DNA of 64,000 bases, from positions 362,303-426,302 of the forward strand of contig PIZR01000001.1 in the NCBI GenBank assembly GCA_002835675.1, in the 5' to 3' direction. A model generated the notes under the pieces. The model did not search any database. It was not told where the DNA came from and saw only the letters and a program-made list of their open reading frames with translations. Numbering within the stretch: position 1 is the first letter of the stretch; every line of letters begins with the position of its first letter. A program made the position numbers and the translations under genes. Source of the DNA: Bacillus sp. BA3. GTDB taxonomy: Bacteria; Bacillota; Bacilli; Bacillales; DSM-1321. Below, piece by piece: positions 29,054 to 38,527 of the stretch.

Positions 29054-29090
29054 AAAAACACTCATTTCTCCGGAGATGAGTGTTTTTATT
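29054..29090 (+). terminator. Terminator before csoR
   Basis: AAAAACACTCAT pairs perfectly with ATGAGTGTTTTT around a TTCTCCGGAG loop. It insulates the copper operon from the degenerate region upstream. Confidence 0.85.
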
Positions 29091-29215
29091 TGCATCCTTA
29101 GTAGACTCATGTAGTTCATCCTTTTTTGTTTAGCTTCGCATGGGGTATTTTGTGTGTAGTTTTGTTAAACAGACTAAGGAATAGATATACTTAAAAAGCA
29201 AAGAATAAAGAAATA

Positions 29216-29264
29216 TTGACACAATAGCTTTTCTCTTTACATAGGGTAGGAGGGTATGGTATAT
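29216..29264 (+). promoter_or_regulatory. csoR promoter region with possible CsoR box
   Basis: TTGACA at 29216-29221 is a perfect -35 box, with TACATA at 29238-29243 as a moderate -10. Directly after it lie two GGGTA repeats (TAGGGTAGGAGGGTATGG), a G-rich pattern like known CsoR boxes. The operator call is tentative. Confidence 0.5.
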
Positions 29265-29287
29265 TAATTTTCGAGGAGGAATGGTTA

Positions 29288-29635
29288 ATGGATGAAATGA
29301 TGAATGGGCAAGAAACGATGAATGAAGAAGAATGCTGTACGACCTCTTCCCACGGCCGAAAGAGTCATCACTCAGAAGCAGTAAAAAAGAATTTAACGAC
29401 CCGGTTAAATCGAATTGAGGGGCAAATCCGCGGTATAAAGGGTCTAATAGAAAAAGATACGTACTGTGATGATGTGATTACCCAAATAGCAGCTACACAA
29501 AGCGCGATGAATAGTGTGGCCAAGATATTATTGGAAGGGCATCTTAGGAATTGTGTGGTCGAACGCCTGAATGAAGGGGATACAGAAGTTATAGATGAAG
29601 TGCTTGTAACGATACAAAAATTAATGAAAAAATAA
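29288..29635 (+). CDS. csoR: Copper-sensing repressor CsoR
   Basis: This 115-residue all-helical DUF156 protein has the copper ligands C60, H85 and C89 (TYCDD and EGHLRNC), the C-H-C pattern of CsoR. RLNRIEGQIRGIKGLIE is the family DNA-binding helix. The N-terminus has an extra Cys/His-rich stretch (ECCTTSSHGRKSHH) that may add metal affinity. Cu(I) binding releases the protein from the promoters of copZ and copA in the family. It lies 16 bases before copZ, so the two are co-transcribed. Confidence 0.93.
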   Translation: MDEMMNGQETMNEEECCTTSSHGRKSHHSEAVKKNLTTRLNRIEGQIRGIKGLIEKDTYCDDVITQIAATQSAMNSVAKILLEGHLRNCVVERLNEGDTEVIDEVLVTIQKLMKK

Positions 29636-29651
29636 AGGAGTAGATGTTGAA

Positions 29652-29858
29652 ATGGAAAATGTAACATTGAGTGTAAGTGGAATGTCTTGTGGTCATTGTG
29701 TGAATGCAGTTGAAGGGAATGTAGGAAAACTTGCAGGTGTTGAAAGCGTAAAAGTACATTTGGACGCAGGAAAAGTAGATGTAGCGTTTGATAAGGAAAA
29801 AGTATCACTTGAGAAAATAAAAGAAACAATCGATGATCAAGGCTATGATGTCGAGTAA
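29652..29858 (+). CDS. copZ: Copper chaperone CopZ
   Basis: This 68-residue protein is a single heavy-metal-associated domain with the Cu(I) motif GMSCGHC near residues 10-16 and the IDDQGYDV end of the fold. It carries Cu(I) to the exporter CopA. An AAAGGAG site precedes the ATG. It is separated from copA by a terminator and a new operator, so chaperone and pump levels can be set separately. Confidence 0.93.
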   Translation: MENVTLSVSGMSCGHCVNAVEGNVGKLAGVESVKVHLDAGKVDVAFDKEKVSLEKIKETIDDQGYDVE

Positions 29859-29864
29859 GTTATG

Positions 29865-29890
29865 AGAGTGCTGTTTAGCACTTCTTTTTT
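29865..29890 (+). terminator. Terminator between copZ and copA
   Basis: AGTGCT (29867-29872) pairs with AGCACT (29877-29882), followed by CTTTTTT. Most copZ transcripts should end here. Confidence 0.7.
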
Positions 29891-29899
29891 ACAAAAAAA

Positions 29900-29918
29900 T
29901 ATACCCCATAGCGGTATA
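29900..29918. promoter_or_regulatory. Putative CsoR operator of copA
   Basis: TATACC (29900-29905) and GGTATA (29913-29918) are exact inverted repeats around a 7-base centre. The pattern ATACCC..GGGTAT is that of CsoR boxes. It lies 17 bases before the copA start. Confidence 0.6.
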
Positions 29919-29934
29919 GGAAGGCGGGGATGAT

Positions 29935-32349
29935 GTGAGCGGCCAAATAAAAGAAACAAGTATGCAGATTACGGGAATGACTTGCGCTGCCTGTGCTAAC
30001 CGAATTGAAAAAGGGTTAAACAAAATGGAAGGCGTTGAGGAAGCCACCGTTAATTTGGCTCTTGAGAAATCGGTCATTAAATATGATACGGAAAAATTAA
30101 GCAACAAGGACTTTGAAAAGAAAATTCAAGATCTTGGCTATGATGTAGTAAAAGAGAAAAAGGAATTTACGATTACGGGCATGACCTGTGCTGCCTGTGC
30201 TAACCGAATTGAAAAAGGGTTAAATAAGCTGGATGGAGTAAGCATGGCCAATGTGAACCTTGCGCTTGAAAATGCGACAGTCGAATATGATCCTTCCGAA
30301 GCCTCCCCAGTTGACATCATTCAACGGGTGGAGAAGTTAGGGTATGGGGCGATCATCAAGGAAGATAACACGGAATCCGTGGATTTCCGTCAAAAAGAAA
30401 TTCAAAAACAAAAGAATACATTCATTCTTTCGGTCATATTATCATTTCCATTGTTATGGGCGATGGTAAGTCATTTTAGTTTTACTTCGTTTATTTATAT
30501 GCCTGATTTCCTCATGAATCCTTGGGTGCAAATGGCATTCGCCACCCCAGTGCAATTTCTGATTGGAAAGCAGTTTTATGTTGGGGCTTATAAAGCCTTG
30601 AAAAATAAAAGTGCCAATATGGATGTATTAGTCGCAATGGGAACATCCGCTGCCTATTTTTACAGTGTTTATCAGGCGATCATATCGATGGGATCCCATC
30701 ACTATACGGCACAACTTTATTTCGAAACTAGTTCGATTCTTATCACCCTCATTCTATTAGGGAAGCTTTTTGAAGCAAAAGCAAAAGGACGTTCTTCCGA
30801 GGCCATCAAAAAATTAATGGGGCTTCAGGCCAAAACGGCACTGGTGTTAAGGAACGGGGAAGAACGCGAAATACCACTTGAGGAAGTCATCGTGGGAGAT
30901 ACGATATTGGTAAAGCCGGGTGAAAAGATCCCTGTCGATGGAGAAGTAGTCGAAGGGAACTCTGCCGTTGATGAATCCATGTTAACGGGTGAGAGCATTC
31001 CGGTGGATAAAACAAACGGGGATACTGTGATCGGTTCAACATTGAATAAGAATGGTTTTCTCAAAATGAAAGCGACAAAGATCGGAAGGGATACAGCTCT
31101 TTCTCAAATCATAAAAGTGGTTGAAGATGCTCAAGGGTCCAAAGCCCCGATTCAACGTCTTGCTGACCAAATTTCCGGTGTCTTCGTTCCCATTGTTGTC
31201 GGAATCGCCCTTTTAACTTTTCTGGTTTGGATGATATGGGTTAACCCTGGAGAATTCACCCCGGCTTTTGAAGCGATGATTGCAGTGCTAGTCATAGCCT
31301 GTCCATGTGCTTTAGGTCTGGCCACTCCAACATCCATCATGGCAGGATCAGGTCGGGCCGCTGAATTCGGTATTTTATTTAAAGGCGGGGAACACTTGGA
31401 AACCACACACCATATAGATACGGTCATTTTGGATAAAACGGGAACAGTGACAAATGGCACCCCAGTGCTGACCGATGTCCTCATCGAGAACGGTATGGAA
31501 GAAGAACAGTTTTTATCTCTAATCGGCGCAGCTGAAAAACAATCTGAACACCCTCTTGCGCTATCAATCGTTCAAGGAATTCAAGAAAGACAGATATCAC
31601 TTGCTGCGATTGAGGAATTTGAAGCGATTCCTGGATACGGCGTGAGAGCTGTAGTGGATCAAAAAGTGTTATACGTCGGAACGCGTAAATTGATGAAGCA
31701 AAATAACGTGGATATTACTAATGCCCTAACAGCGATGGAAGCTTTTGAAGAGCAAGGGAAGACAGCAATGCTCGCTAGCATTGAAGGTGAATATGCAGGC
31801 CTCATTGCCGTTGCCGATACGATAAAAGATACCTCGCTAACGGCGATTAAAAGGTTGAAAGCAATGGATATCCAGGTCATCATGATAACCGGGGATAATC
31901 AAAGGACAGCAAATGCCATCGGCAATCAAGTGGGCATTGACCAAGTGATTGCAGAAGTCCTTCCTGAAGGGAAAGCGGAAGAAGTGAAAAAACTGCAGGC
32001 AGCCGGTAAAAGAGTGGCAATGGTCGGAGATGGTATAAATGATGCTCCCGCGCTGGCACTAGCCGATATAGGAATGGCCATAGGAACCGGGACGGACGTA
32101 GCCATGGAAGCTGCCGATATCACTTTGATCCGGGGTGATTTGAACAGTATTGCTGATGCAATCCTCATGAGCAGGAAAACGATGAGGAATATCAAACAAA
32201 ACCTATTCTGGGCTTTTGCCTACAACGTAATCGGGATACCAATTGCAGCAATCGGACTGCTTGCCCCCTGGTTAGCTGGTGCTGCCATGGCTTTCAGCTC
32301 TGTATCAGTCGTATTGAATGCACTTCGCCTTCAACGGGTAAAGCTCTGA
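29935..32349 (+). CDS. copA: Copper-exporting P1B-type ATPase CopA
   Basis: This 804-residue pump has two N-terminal metal-binding domains, each with [15 protein letters not shown] (near 14 and 82). The P1B core follows: membrane segments, the Cu(I)-binding ACPCALG near residue 455, phosphorylated aspartate in DKTGT near 500, the SEHPLA nucleotide-site motif and [10 protein letters not shown] near 700. Two CPx-type metal domains are the usual number in Bacillus CopA. The GTG start at 29935 is the only in-frame start that follows the GGCGGGG site. It exports Cu(I) from the cytoplasm under CsoR control. Confidence 0.95.
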   Translation: MSGQIKETSMQITGMTCAACANRIEKGLNKMEGVEEATVNLALEKSVIKYDTEKLSNKDFEKKIQDLGYDVVKEKKEFTITGMTCAACANRIEKGLNKLDGVSMANVNLALENATVEYDPSEASPVDIIQRVEKLGYGAIIKEDNTESVDFRQKEIQKQKNTFILSVILSFPLLWAMVSHFSFTSFIYMPDFLMNPWVQMAFATPVQFLIGKQFYVGAYKALKNKSANMDVLVAMGTSAAYFYSVYQAIISMGSHHYTAQLYFETSSILITLILLGKLFEAKAKGRSSEAIKKLMGLQAKTALVLRNGEEREIPLEEVIVGDTILVKPGEKIPVDGEVVEGNSAVDESMLTGESIPVDKTNGDTVIGSTLNKNGFLKMKATKIGRDTALSQIIKVVEDAQGSKAPIQRLADQISGVFVPIVVGIALLTFLVWMIWVNPGEFTPAFEAMIAVLVIACPCALGLATPTSIMAGSGRAAEFGILFKGGEHLETTHHIDTVILDKTGTVTNGTPVLTDVLIENGMEEEQFLSLIGAAEKQSEHPLALSIVQGIQERQISLAAIEEFEAIPGYGVRAVVDQKVLYVGTRKLMKQNNVDITNALTAMEAFEEQGKTAMLASIEGEYAGLIAVADTIKDTSLTAIKRLKAMDIQVIMITGDNQRTANAIGNQVGIDQVIAEVLPEGKAEEVKKLQAAGKRVAMVGDGINDAPALALADIGMAIGTGTDVAMEAADITLIRGDLNSIADAILMSRKTMRNIKQNLFWAFAYNVIGIPIAAIGLLAPWLAGAAMAFSSVSVVLNALRLQRVKL

Positions 32350-32426
32350 AGATCATGTAACATATAATGAAGGCATTTGTACTGACTAACCATGCCACGA
32401 GCGTTTGGATTTTCATTCCCAACAAA

Positions 32427-32466
32427 TAAAAGCCGATGATTCCTTGGCAAGTGAATCATCGGCTTT
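32427..32466. terminator. Bidirectional terminator between copA and the DinB-like gene
   Basis: AAAGCCGATGATTC and GAATCATCGGCTTT are exact inverted repeats. The T run is better on the minus strand, so it mainly serves the leftward gene. Confidence 0.8.
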
Positions 32467-32528
32467 CATCTGGATGTTTAAAGCGACCCCTAAATGATGT
32501 TCCTTCATACTTTCGGTTGCCAAACCGC

Positions 32529-33032
32529 TTATTTTAAACAGTAAAATACATAATCTGTAGGTGCGCCACGCTCGCCTTGTTGATGGAGCATCGCTGACAC
32601 ATTACCGCGATGATAGGTCCCATGATTCACTACATGATGGACGAGGTCTGCAAGTACAAACTCACAAATCCCCATTTTGGGATGTTCAGTTACAATCGTC
32701 CGTTCGAGATCAGACTGTGAAACAAGAAAATTTTCATAATCCTTTGCAAGTTCATCATAGCAGGATTCAAGTTCATTTATCGAGACTCCGTCCACTTCTT
32801 TCCGCCGCTGTTCAACTTTCTTAAAAGTTTCTTGAATTGTGCTTCCTTTCATTATCTCCAACCAGGTAATATCTGTGGCGTAAAGGTGAACAAGGACTTC
32901 CTTTATGGATGGAAAGACACTTTTTATCGTGTCGCCATAGACTCCTTCCGGTAATTGTTTTAAGTTTTGGAACACTTGCTGATTAGCCCAAACGTGGTAA
33001 TCATACATTTTCTTGGCACGATTATTTTCCAT
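32529..33032 (-). CDS. DinB/YfiT-like putative metal-dependent protein
   Basis: This protein of 167 residues has the DinB four-helix pattern. It starts with YDYHVWANQQVF and has a later LVHHVVNHGTYHRGNVSAML segment; the histidines in these two regions form the usual metal site. Members include bacillithiol-dependent transferases and damage-induced proteins of unknown activity. I chose the ATG at 33032 because AAGGAGTG precedes it; an upstream start at 33071 has no such site. It stands alone and converges with copA. Confidence 0.82.
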   Translation of the reverse strand: MENNRAKKMYDYHVWANQQVFQNLKQLPEGVYGDTIKSVFPSIKEVLVHLYATDITWLEIMKGSTIQETFKKVEQRRKEVDGVSINELESCYDELAKDYENFLVSQSDLERTIVTEHPKMGICEFVLADLVHHVVNHGTYHRGNVSAMLHQQGERGAPTDYVFYCLK

Positions 33033-33654
33033 TTTTTCACTCCTTAAATTGTTACATATCCTTTTCGACATAATTTAAAGAATACCTTTTTCAAAAGTTG
33101 CTTCCTAATCTGATAATTTGTCCATGCAAAACTTCGTTTTAGACATACCATGTTAATAGATGCTATCCTACTATTGTTTTTACGTTTATTACCATCAAAG
33201 TTGCGTTAAGGGAGTCTAACACCTTTTAATAATATTGCAGTAGAGCCTGTGTAAATGATTAATGGTTTCTCAAGTAGAGAGTCCAAAGACATGTAATAAT
33301 AAAAGTTGTAAAAAAAAAGTAAAAATGATAGATATGCAACCAATTGATCGAGGTTGAAGAGCATAAACATAGACTAGAAGTGCGGTTAATCATGCGAACA
33401 ACCTGAAAAGCTGGCAAGGTCAAAGAACATGATATTACGGAAGTTGTGTTGGAGATTGAAAAACACAACCATGAGAATCTAGATACTGTTAGCGAATTAA
33501 TTTATTAGAAAAATAGAACCGTCTTCCATCGATGTCAAGCACTTTTAATCTTCAACTGACGGGGATGATTTTTGGATTTCAAGAGTGTGAAAATTCGCTT
33601 TATTTGAAAGTATTGTTAATAATTATAATAACTCTTATCGAGGGGTGGAAAAAA
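33033..33654. other. Intergenic region, nothing supported
   Basis: This stretch separates the leftward DinB-like gene from the patatin-like gene. A short open stretch near 33421-33507 (VKEHDITEVVLEIEKHN) has no start or ribosome site and may be a gene fragment. I recognise no RNA. Confidence 0.4.
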
Positions 33655-34575
33655 ATGAAAGCAGATGCCGTTTTTGAAGGTGGGGGGGTCAGGGGAATTG
33701 CTTTTATTGGAGCGATTCAAGCAATGGAAGAGGAAAAAGTAGAATGGGAAAGACTCGCTGGGACATCAGCAGGAGCAGTAATCGCAGCTCTTTTGGCCAG
33801 TGGCTATAAAAGCCATGAAATTAGAGAACGGTATAGTGAAATCAACTACTCAAAGATGCGAGGCAGGACAATTCTAAATCGAATTCCCGTTTTTGGCTCC
33901 TTTTTGGAACTTATGGTTCACCTTGGGATTTATAAAAACGACTATTTGGAAACGTGGGTGGATTCTCTTCTTTCAGAAAAAGGGATTAGGACATTCGCGG
34001 ATCTTCCAGATGGAAAGTTGAAGATAATTGCGTCTGATGTTTCGAATGGTCAGATGCTTATTTTGCCAGATGATTTGGAACGCTATGGGATGTCTCCTGC
34101 TGATTTAAAAGTTTCAACTGCCGTAATGATGAGTGCCTCTCTACCATTTTTCTTCCGTCCGGTTATTTGGAAATCAAAAGACCGGAAAAAATCCTACATT
34201 TTAGATGGTGGTTTACTTAGTAACTTCCCAATATGGATTTTCGATACAGACAATCCTCGCTTTCCAACATTCGGATTCCATTTTGTGAAAGATGAAGTTA
34301 ACATAGATCCGGTAATACCAACGCCAATCCACCTTTTCAAAAATATATTTAAAACGATGCTTCAAGCCCATGATTTACGACATATGAACGAAGAAACGAT
34401 TGAACGCACGATTCAAATTCCTACTGGCGGCATCAACGCAACGGACTTTGAACTGAATGAGGATGAAATCGACTTTCTCTATAAATCAGGCTATACTTCT
34501 GCAAAAGAATTTTTGTCTGAGTGGGATTTTGAACAATATAAGCACAAACGGATGCAAAGAGTAAAAAATAAGTAG
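33655..34575 (+). CDS. Patatin-like phospholipase (YqhO-like)
   Basis: This protein of 306 residues is a patatin-type lipid acyl hydrolase. It has the oxyanion loop EGGGVRGIAFIGAI near residue 8, the nucleophile serine in AGTSAGA near 38 and the DGGLLSNFP dyad aspartate near 190. The length and layout resemble B. subtilis YqhO. I start it at ATG 33655 because GAGGGGTGG lies just before; the longer frame from 33532 adds residues outside the fold. It has no signal peptide, so it acts inside the cell. Confidence 0.87.
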   Translation: MKADAVFEGGGVRGIAFIGAIQAMEEEKVEWERLAGTSAGAVIAALLASGYKSHEIRERYSEINYSKMRGRTILNRIPVFGSFLELMVHLGIYKNDYLETWVDSLLSEKGIRTFADLPDGKLKIIASDVSNGQMLILPDDLERYGMSPADLKVSTAVMMSASLPFFFRPVIWKSKDRKKSYILDGGLLSNFPIWIFDTDNPRFPTFGFHFVKDEVNIDPVIPTPIHLFKNIFKTMLQAHDLRHMNEETIERTIQIPTGGINATDFELNEDEIDFLYKSGYTSAKEFLSEWDFEQYKHKRMQRVKNK

Positions 34576-34622
34576 GAGAAACATTACCCTATCGTTTCAA
34601 AAGGGTGAAAGAGTGGGACAAG

Positions 34623-34646
34623 GAGCTGTTACAACGGCTCTTTTTC
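34623..34646 (+). terminator. Terminator after the patatin-like gene
   Basis: GAGCTGTT (34623-34630) pairs with AACGGCTC (34633-34640) with one G-U pair, followed by TTTTTC. Confidence 0.75.
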
Positions 34647-34779
34647 TTATTGAACTAACGATCAATAGTTTAATATTATTCTTTTATTTCCGTTTATTCA
34701 TTTAAAAAATTCAAAAATAATATCACATGTTAATCTTTTATGATTTCGTATTTCCACTTATTTCTTTTAAGCTCAAGAC

Positions 34780-35155
34780 AGCTATGACTCGATCCTAAAA
34801 GGAGAAGAGATAGGAGGAACTCAATGTCACTGTGAGGAACGGATGATAAGCCAGCCTTTCATTCCTCTTTAAAAAATACTGAGAAAAAATATAGTTGTAG
34901 TAAATGTGCGAAGGGATGGGATCTCCAAAACAAATGAAAACAGTATTCCGGGTGCTTATCAGGAAGTAGTGGAAGCTCCGTTAACCATCCCAGCTTCCAT
35001 TAAGATATTGTAATACCAATAGAAAAGTGGATTCAGCAGCGCCAAGCGAACAATTAATGTCCCACTTATCTGGTAAACTACATACTGCTTTATCAGGTAC
35101 GTCTATGGACGTCCCGCATGTATCAGGAGCGCTTGCTTATATTATAGAAAAGTAA
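34780..35155 (+). pseudogene. Decayed second copy of the intracellular serine protease
   Basis: Read across frames and stops, this region keeps the last third of an intracellular subtilisin. SMSL is followed by a stop in place of glycine at about 34833, then DDKPAFHSSLKNTEKNIVVV and NSIPGAYQEVVE. A second frame has NRKVDSAAPSEQL, then ALSGTSMDVPHVSGALAYIIEK and a TAA at 35153. The order matches the intact gene at 27430-28401 (DPALHSSI, NIMVVCAAGNEGDG, SYPAAYPEVV, GTSMAAPHVSG). The N-terminal two thirds, with the Asp and His of the triad, are gone. It cannot make an active protease. Confidence 0.8.
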
Positions 35156-35476
35156 TAAAAAACGTCTCTAAGCCTTTCCGGTAGCAAAGCCAGAGATGGA
35201 AATGGATCGTGGGCTAAAGTTTGTTATGATTTTACTCTCAAAAAAACGGTCTATCAATTTTTCCCCACTTGGCATAAAACGTTTGCTAGGAATATAATCC
35301 CAAAAATAAGAATAAAGATTGACAATCCCACATCCTCATAATACGATACTTTACAGAATAAATAGAATTTTCTATTTATTTTTTACCACAAAACAAAAAC
35401 TGAGTTTTATATTATAAAACAATAGCCTCGTTGTATATACATATTCTTCAAGCGTAACTCTGTCTTTTTCTTATTT
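35156..35476. other. Intergenic region after the protease remnant
   Basis: AT-rich stretch without a supported gene; it ends in the promoter and cre region of the transporter gene. Confidence 0.4.
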
Positions 35477-35490
35477 TGGAAGCGCTGCCA
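35477..35490. promoter_or_regulatory. cre (CcpA) site before the MFS transporter
   Basis: TGGAAGCGCTGCCA fits TGNAANCGNTNNCA at every fixed position and is nearly palindromic. It lies 36 bases before the ATG, where bound CcpA would block transcription. Confidence 0.7.
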
Positions 35491-35525
35491 ATTATGGCGT
35501 TTTATATAACAAGGGGGGATAAGGT

Positions 35526-36824
35526 ATGGAAGCAAGAATGGAAACAAAGCAAGAAAAGCCATTAAATATTGGCCGGAAATTTCGCTGGACCGTCGTCATC
35601 TGGTTATTGATTGGGGGTATAATCAACTATCTAGATCGGGCCAACCTCTCCATTGCAGCTCCCGAAATGATGAAGGATCTCGGACTGAGCGTGACCGAAA
35701 TCGGATTATTGGGAACCTTTTTTTCTTGGAGTTATGCATTAATGCAGCTTCCTTCCGGCTGGCTGATTGATCGGTTCGGGACCAAAAAGGTGTATACAAT
35801 TGCGCTTATTTGGTGGAGTGGTGCGACCATTTTAACCGGAGCCGTTCATAAAATGAGTTCATTTATTGCTGCACGGATTTTACTTGGAGTGGGAGAAGCA
35901 CCGTGTTTTCCGACAATGGCTAAGATCACTTCGTATTGGTTTCCTAAAAAGGAACGAGGCTTGGCAACTGGAATTTGGGATTCTTCGTCCAAATGGGGAC
36001 CAGCCATTGCACCGCCAATACTCGTTTTCATCATGGTGACTTTTGGATGGAGAGCGCTGTTTTATATAACGGGTGTGATCGGCATCATCTTCGCAATCGG
36101 TTTTGTTATTTTTTATAAAAATCCTGAAAAAAGCCAAAAACTTTCCAAGGAGGAATTTGATTACATTAAGTCGGAAGGTGGTGGAGTGGAGCAAGGCATT
36201 CAATCATCAAAAATAAAATGGGGTTCGTTATTTAAATATCGAAGCGTGTGGGGGATGATTTTGGGCTTCTTCTGTACCATTTGGATCTGGAACATTTTCC
36301 TTGTCTTCCTTCCCCTTTATTTGTTTGATGTCCATCATGTTTCAATTAAAGAAATGGGTATATATGCTGGTATTCCTTGGCTTGGCGGAATCTTTGGCAA
36401 TATTTTCGGAGGATATCTTACTAAAAAATGGGTTGACAAGGGAATTACTACACCTATTAAAGCAAAGCGAGCCTTAATTAGTATATGTGCCATCTCGGCC
36501 GCTATTGTTGTATGTGCAGTTCCACTTGCCAAAGGGCTCGCAATTACCTTAACATTACTGACTCTTGCACTTTGTTTTATTTCTGCCATTACTGGAAGCG
36601 CGTGGGCACTTGCCGGTGACATTGCTCCTCCTTCCATGGTTGCTTCCGTAGGTGCAATTCAGAATTTTGGCGGTTATTTTGGTGGAGCCTTTTCCCCTGT
36701 CGTGGCAGGCATGATAGTGGATGCAACTGGTTCTTACTCTCTTGCCTTTATATCTGGTGGTTTAATCGCCGGATGCGCCGCAATCTGTTATTGGTTTATT
36801 GTAAAACATCCTATTCAAGAATAG
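35526..36824 (+). CDS. MFS transporter of the anion:cation symporter family
   Basis: This 432-residue protein has about twelve membrane segments and the marks of the ACS family: INYLDRANLSIAAPEM near residue 33, GWLIDRFGTKKVY between segments 2 and 3, and GEAPCFPTMAKITSYWFP. ACS members import organic anions such as hexuronates, glucarate or 2-ketogluconate. The next gene, 21 bases later, encodes a 2-ketoacid-sugar-type reductase, which makes 2-ketogluconate or a related keto acid the best guess. A cre site upstream indicates glucose repression. Confidence 0.87.
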   Translation: MEARMETKQEKPLNIGRKFRWTVVIWLLIGGIINYLDRANLSIAAPEMMKDLGLSVTEIGLLGTFFSWSYALMQLPSGWLIDRFGTKKVYTIALIWWSGATILTGAVHKMSSFIAARILLGVGEAPCFPTMAKITSYWFPKKERGLATGIWDSSSKWGPAIAPPILVFIMVTFGWRALFYITGVIGIIFAIGFVIFYKNPEKSQKLSKEEFDYIKSEGGGVEQGIQSSKIKWGSLFKYRSVWGMILGFFCTIWIWNIFLVFLPLYLFDVHHVSIKEMGIYAGIPWLGGIFGNIFGGYLTKKWVDKGITTPIKAKRALISICAISAAIVVCAVPLAKGLAITLTLLTLALCFISAITGSAWALAGDIAPPSMVASVGAIQNFGGYFGGAFSPVVAGMIVDATGSYSLAFISGGLIAGCAAICYWFIVKHPIQE

Positions 36825-36845
36825 GATAATCGAGGAGGACATAAA

Positions 36846-37835
36846 TTGAAGCCAAAAGTGTATATAGCAAGACCAGTACCGGCCGAGGTAGAGGCATTTA
36901 TTTCGAAGTATTGCCAGTATGAAAAATGGAACGGCCCTGAACCCATTACCAGAAGTAAACTATTAAAGCAAATTTCTGATGCGGAGGGACTGCTCATCAC
37001 CGGAGAAAAAATAGATGTTGAATTTCTGGACCATGCACCACGTCTAAAGGCTGTCAGCAATATCTCGGTAGGCTACAACAACTTTGATCTAGAGGCAATG
37101 AAAAAGAGAAGCATAATCGGTACAAATACACCTGGTGTTCTCGATGAAACCGTGGCAGATTTAGCTTTAGCCTTAATGCTCTCAGCAGCCCGTCGTATAC
37201 CGGAAATGGACAAGCTTGTAAAGGATGGCAAGTGGGGAAATAAAGGCGATGAACCCCTCTACGGCGTTGATGTTCATGGGAAAACATTGGGCATCATCGG
37301 TATGGGGAGAATTGGGGAGTCAATTGCAAGACGAGGAAAATTCGGTTTTAACATGGAAGTTTTGTATCATAATCGGCGAAGAAAATCCGAAGTGGAGGAA
37401 ACGCTCAATACAACCTACTCCTCTTTAGAGCACCTTTTACGAGAATCAGATTTTGTTCTATTAATGGTCCCGTATACTCCGGAGACGAGGCATCTTATGG
37501 GACGGGAGCAATTCGCGCTGATGAAAAAATCTGCGATCTTTATCAATACATCCCGCGGTCAGACGGTGGATGAAAAGGCCCTCATTGAAGCACTGCGAAA
37601 TAAGGAAATCCTTGCAGCCGGTTTGGATGTATTTGAAGAGGAACCCGTATCGCCTGACAATCCGCTTTTAGCCATGCCGAACGTGGTTACCCTGCCGCAT
37701 ATAGGTTCGGCTACTCACCAAACAAGATTTGATATGGCCATGCTTGCGGCGGAGAATCTCGTTGCAGCGGTTACCGGAAGGAAGGTAAGCAATGTTGTCC
37801 CTGAATTGAAAGGCCTTAAGACACTAAAATATTAG
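36846..37835 (+). CDS. D-2-hydroxyacid dehydrogenase (GhrB/2-ketogluconate reductase-like)
   Basis: This 329-residue NAD(P)-dependent dehydrogenase has the family pattern: SVGYNNFDLEAM, the dinucleotide motif GIIGMGRIGESIARR near residue 150, the catalytic arginine in INTSRGQTVDE, glutamate in EEEP and histidine in LPHIGSAT. Relatives include YvcT of B. subtilis and GhrB, which reduce 2-ketogluconate, glyoxylate and hydroxypyruvate. The TTG at 36846 is set by GAGGAGG at 36831-36837. It is co-transcribed with the MFS transporter, so it probably reduces the imported keto acid. Confidence 0.87.
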   Translation: MKPKVYIARPVPAEVEAFISKYCQYEKWNGPEPITRSKLLKQISDAEGLLITGEKIDVEFLDHAPRLKAVSNISVGYNNFDLEAMKKRSIIGTNTPGVLDETVADLALALMLSAARRIPEMDKLVKDGKWGNKGDEPLYGVDVHGKTLGIIGMGRIGESIARRGKFGFNMEVLYHNRRRKSEVEETLNTTYSSLEHLLRESDFVLLMVPYTPETRHLMGREQFALMKKSAIFINTSRGQTVDEKALIEALRNKEILAAGLDVFEEEPVSPDNPLLAMPNVVTLPHIGSATHQTRFDMAMLAAENLVAAVTGRKVSNVVPELKGLKTLKY

Positions 37836-37867
37836 GTTGTCCATGACAATTTAAAAGAATCGTTGAT

Positions 37868-37902
37868 AAAAAAGGCATCCATTTATTTTGGATGCTTTTT
37901 AA
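37868..37902 (+). terminator. Terminator after the reductase gene
   Basis: AAAAAGGCATCC and GGATGCTTTTT form a stem with one bulge; the T run follows. Confidence 0.8.
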
Positions 37903-38033
37903 TGGGGAGAAAGAAAACGAGTTGTTTAAGTAATAGAAATATGCTGCATGACCTACAAAGTGACGATTATCTGCAGTTGTAATGATTCCCTGAAGTATTA
38001 CTAGAAGTATCAAATCAGGTTTTATTCCTGTTT

Positions 38034-38202
38034 TTAAACATATTCTAAACCAATCGGTTTTTTTTGAACCCCGAGTAAATTCAACAGTTTATCTAATTCC
38101 TGGCTTTTATGTAATGTTTGTGGGGCAGTAAATCCATAGATCAATCCAGTGGTTATTAGTTCTTTCCTCAAAATCTCAATTTTTTTTATATAATGCTTCC
38201 AT
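38034..38202 (-). pseudogene. Spo0E-like aspartyl-phosphatase gene, frameshifted in a poly-A run
   Basis: On the minus strand an ATG at 38202 opens MEALYKK. One base later in frame the sequence continues IEILRKELITTGLIYGF, then TLHKSQELDKLLNLL, and stops at 38034. The SQELDKLL motif and the length near 55 residues are those of Spo0E-like proteins, which dephosphorylate Spo0A~P and delay sporulation. The frame breaks exactly in a run of eight A (T8 on the plus strand, 38180-38187); seven would give an intact protein. It may be a recent pseudogene, a sequencing error, or a slippage-controlled gene. Confidence 0.7.
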
Positions 38203-38495
38203 ACTTTCCAATCCAGAATCCCTCAAGTACTTTCATATTTTGTTATGAAACTATTATTACATAAATTAGGATGTTTTTAAACAATAAGTGAGTATTCACT
38301 TATAAAACATTATTCAAGCATTCGAACAAGTTGGGAATTTAAGTTCCCGGAGAATGTATAAGGAATCATAAATGATGATTGACTTTCTATAAGATTATTA
38401 AAATTTTTTAATTGTAAAAACAGCCCATGGAAGTTATTTGTAACGATTAAATAAATGATTCATTAAGAGAACTAGGCTGAAAGACTGTCGTTATA
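38203..38495. other. Intergenic region before phoD
   Basis: Very AT-rich, with no supported gene. The following stretch carries Pho-box-like repeats. Confidence 0.4.
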
Positions 38496-38527
38496 TGTAA
38501 ATCTTTGTAGGTCTATGTAAATGTATG
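38496..38527 (-). promoter_or_regulatory. Pho-box-like direct repeats upstream of phoD
   Basis: TGTAAA (38496), TGTAGG (38506) and TGTAAA (38516) repeat every 10 bases; read on the other strand these are TTTACA-like units of the PhoP box. A further TTTACA..TCATACA pair lies near 38604-38620 in the forward direction. PhoP control of phoD is known in B. subtilis. Confidence 0.5.

Noticed and set aside
33421..33507. Short open stretch with VKEHDITEVVLEIEKHN
   Set aside because: No start codon with a ribosome site, and too short to assign; a gene fragment is possible but not supported.
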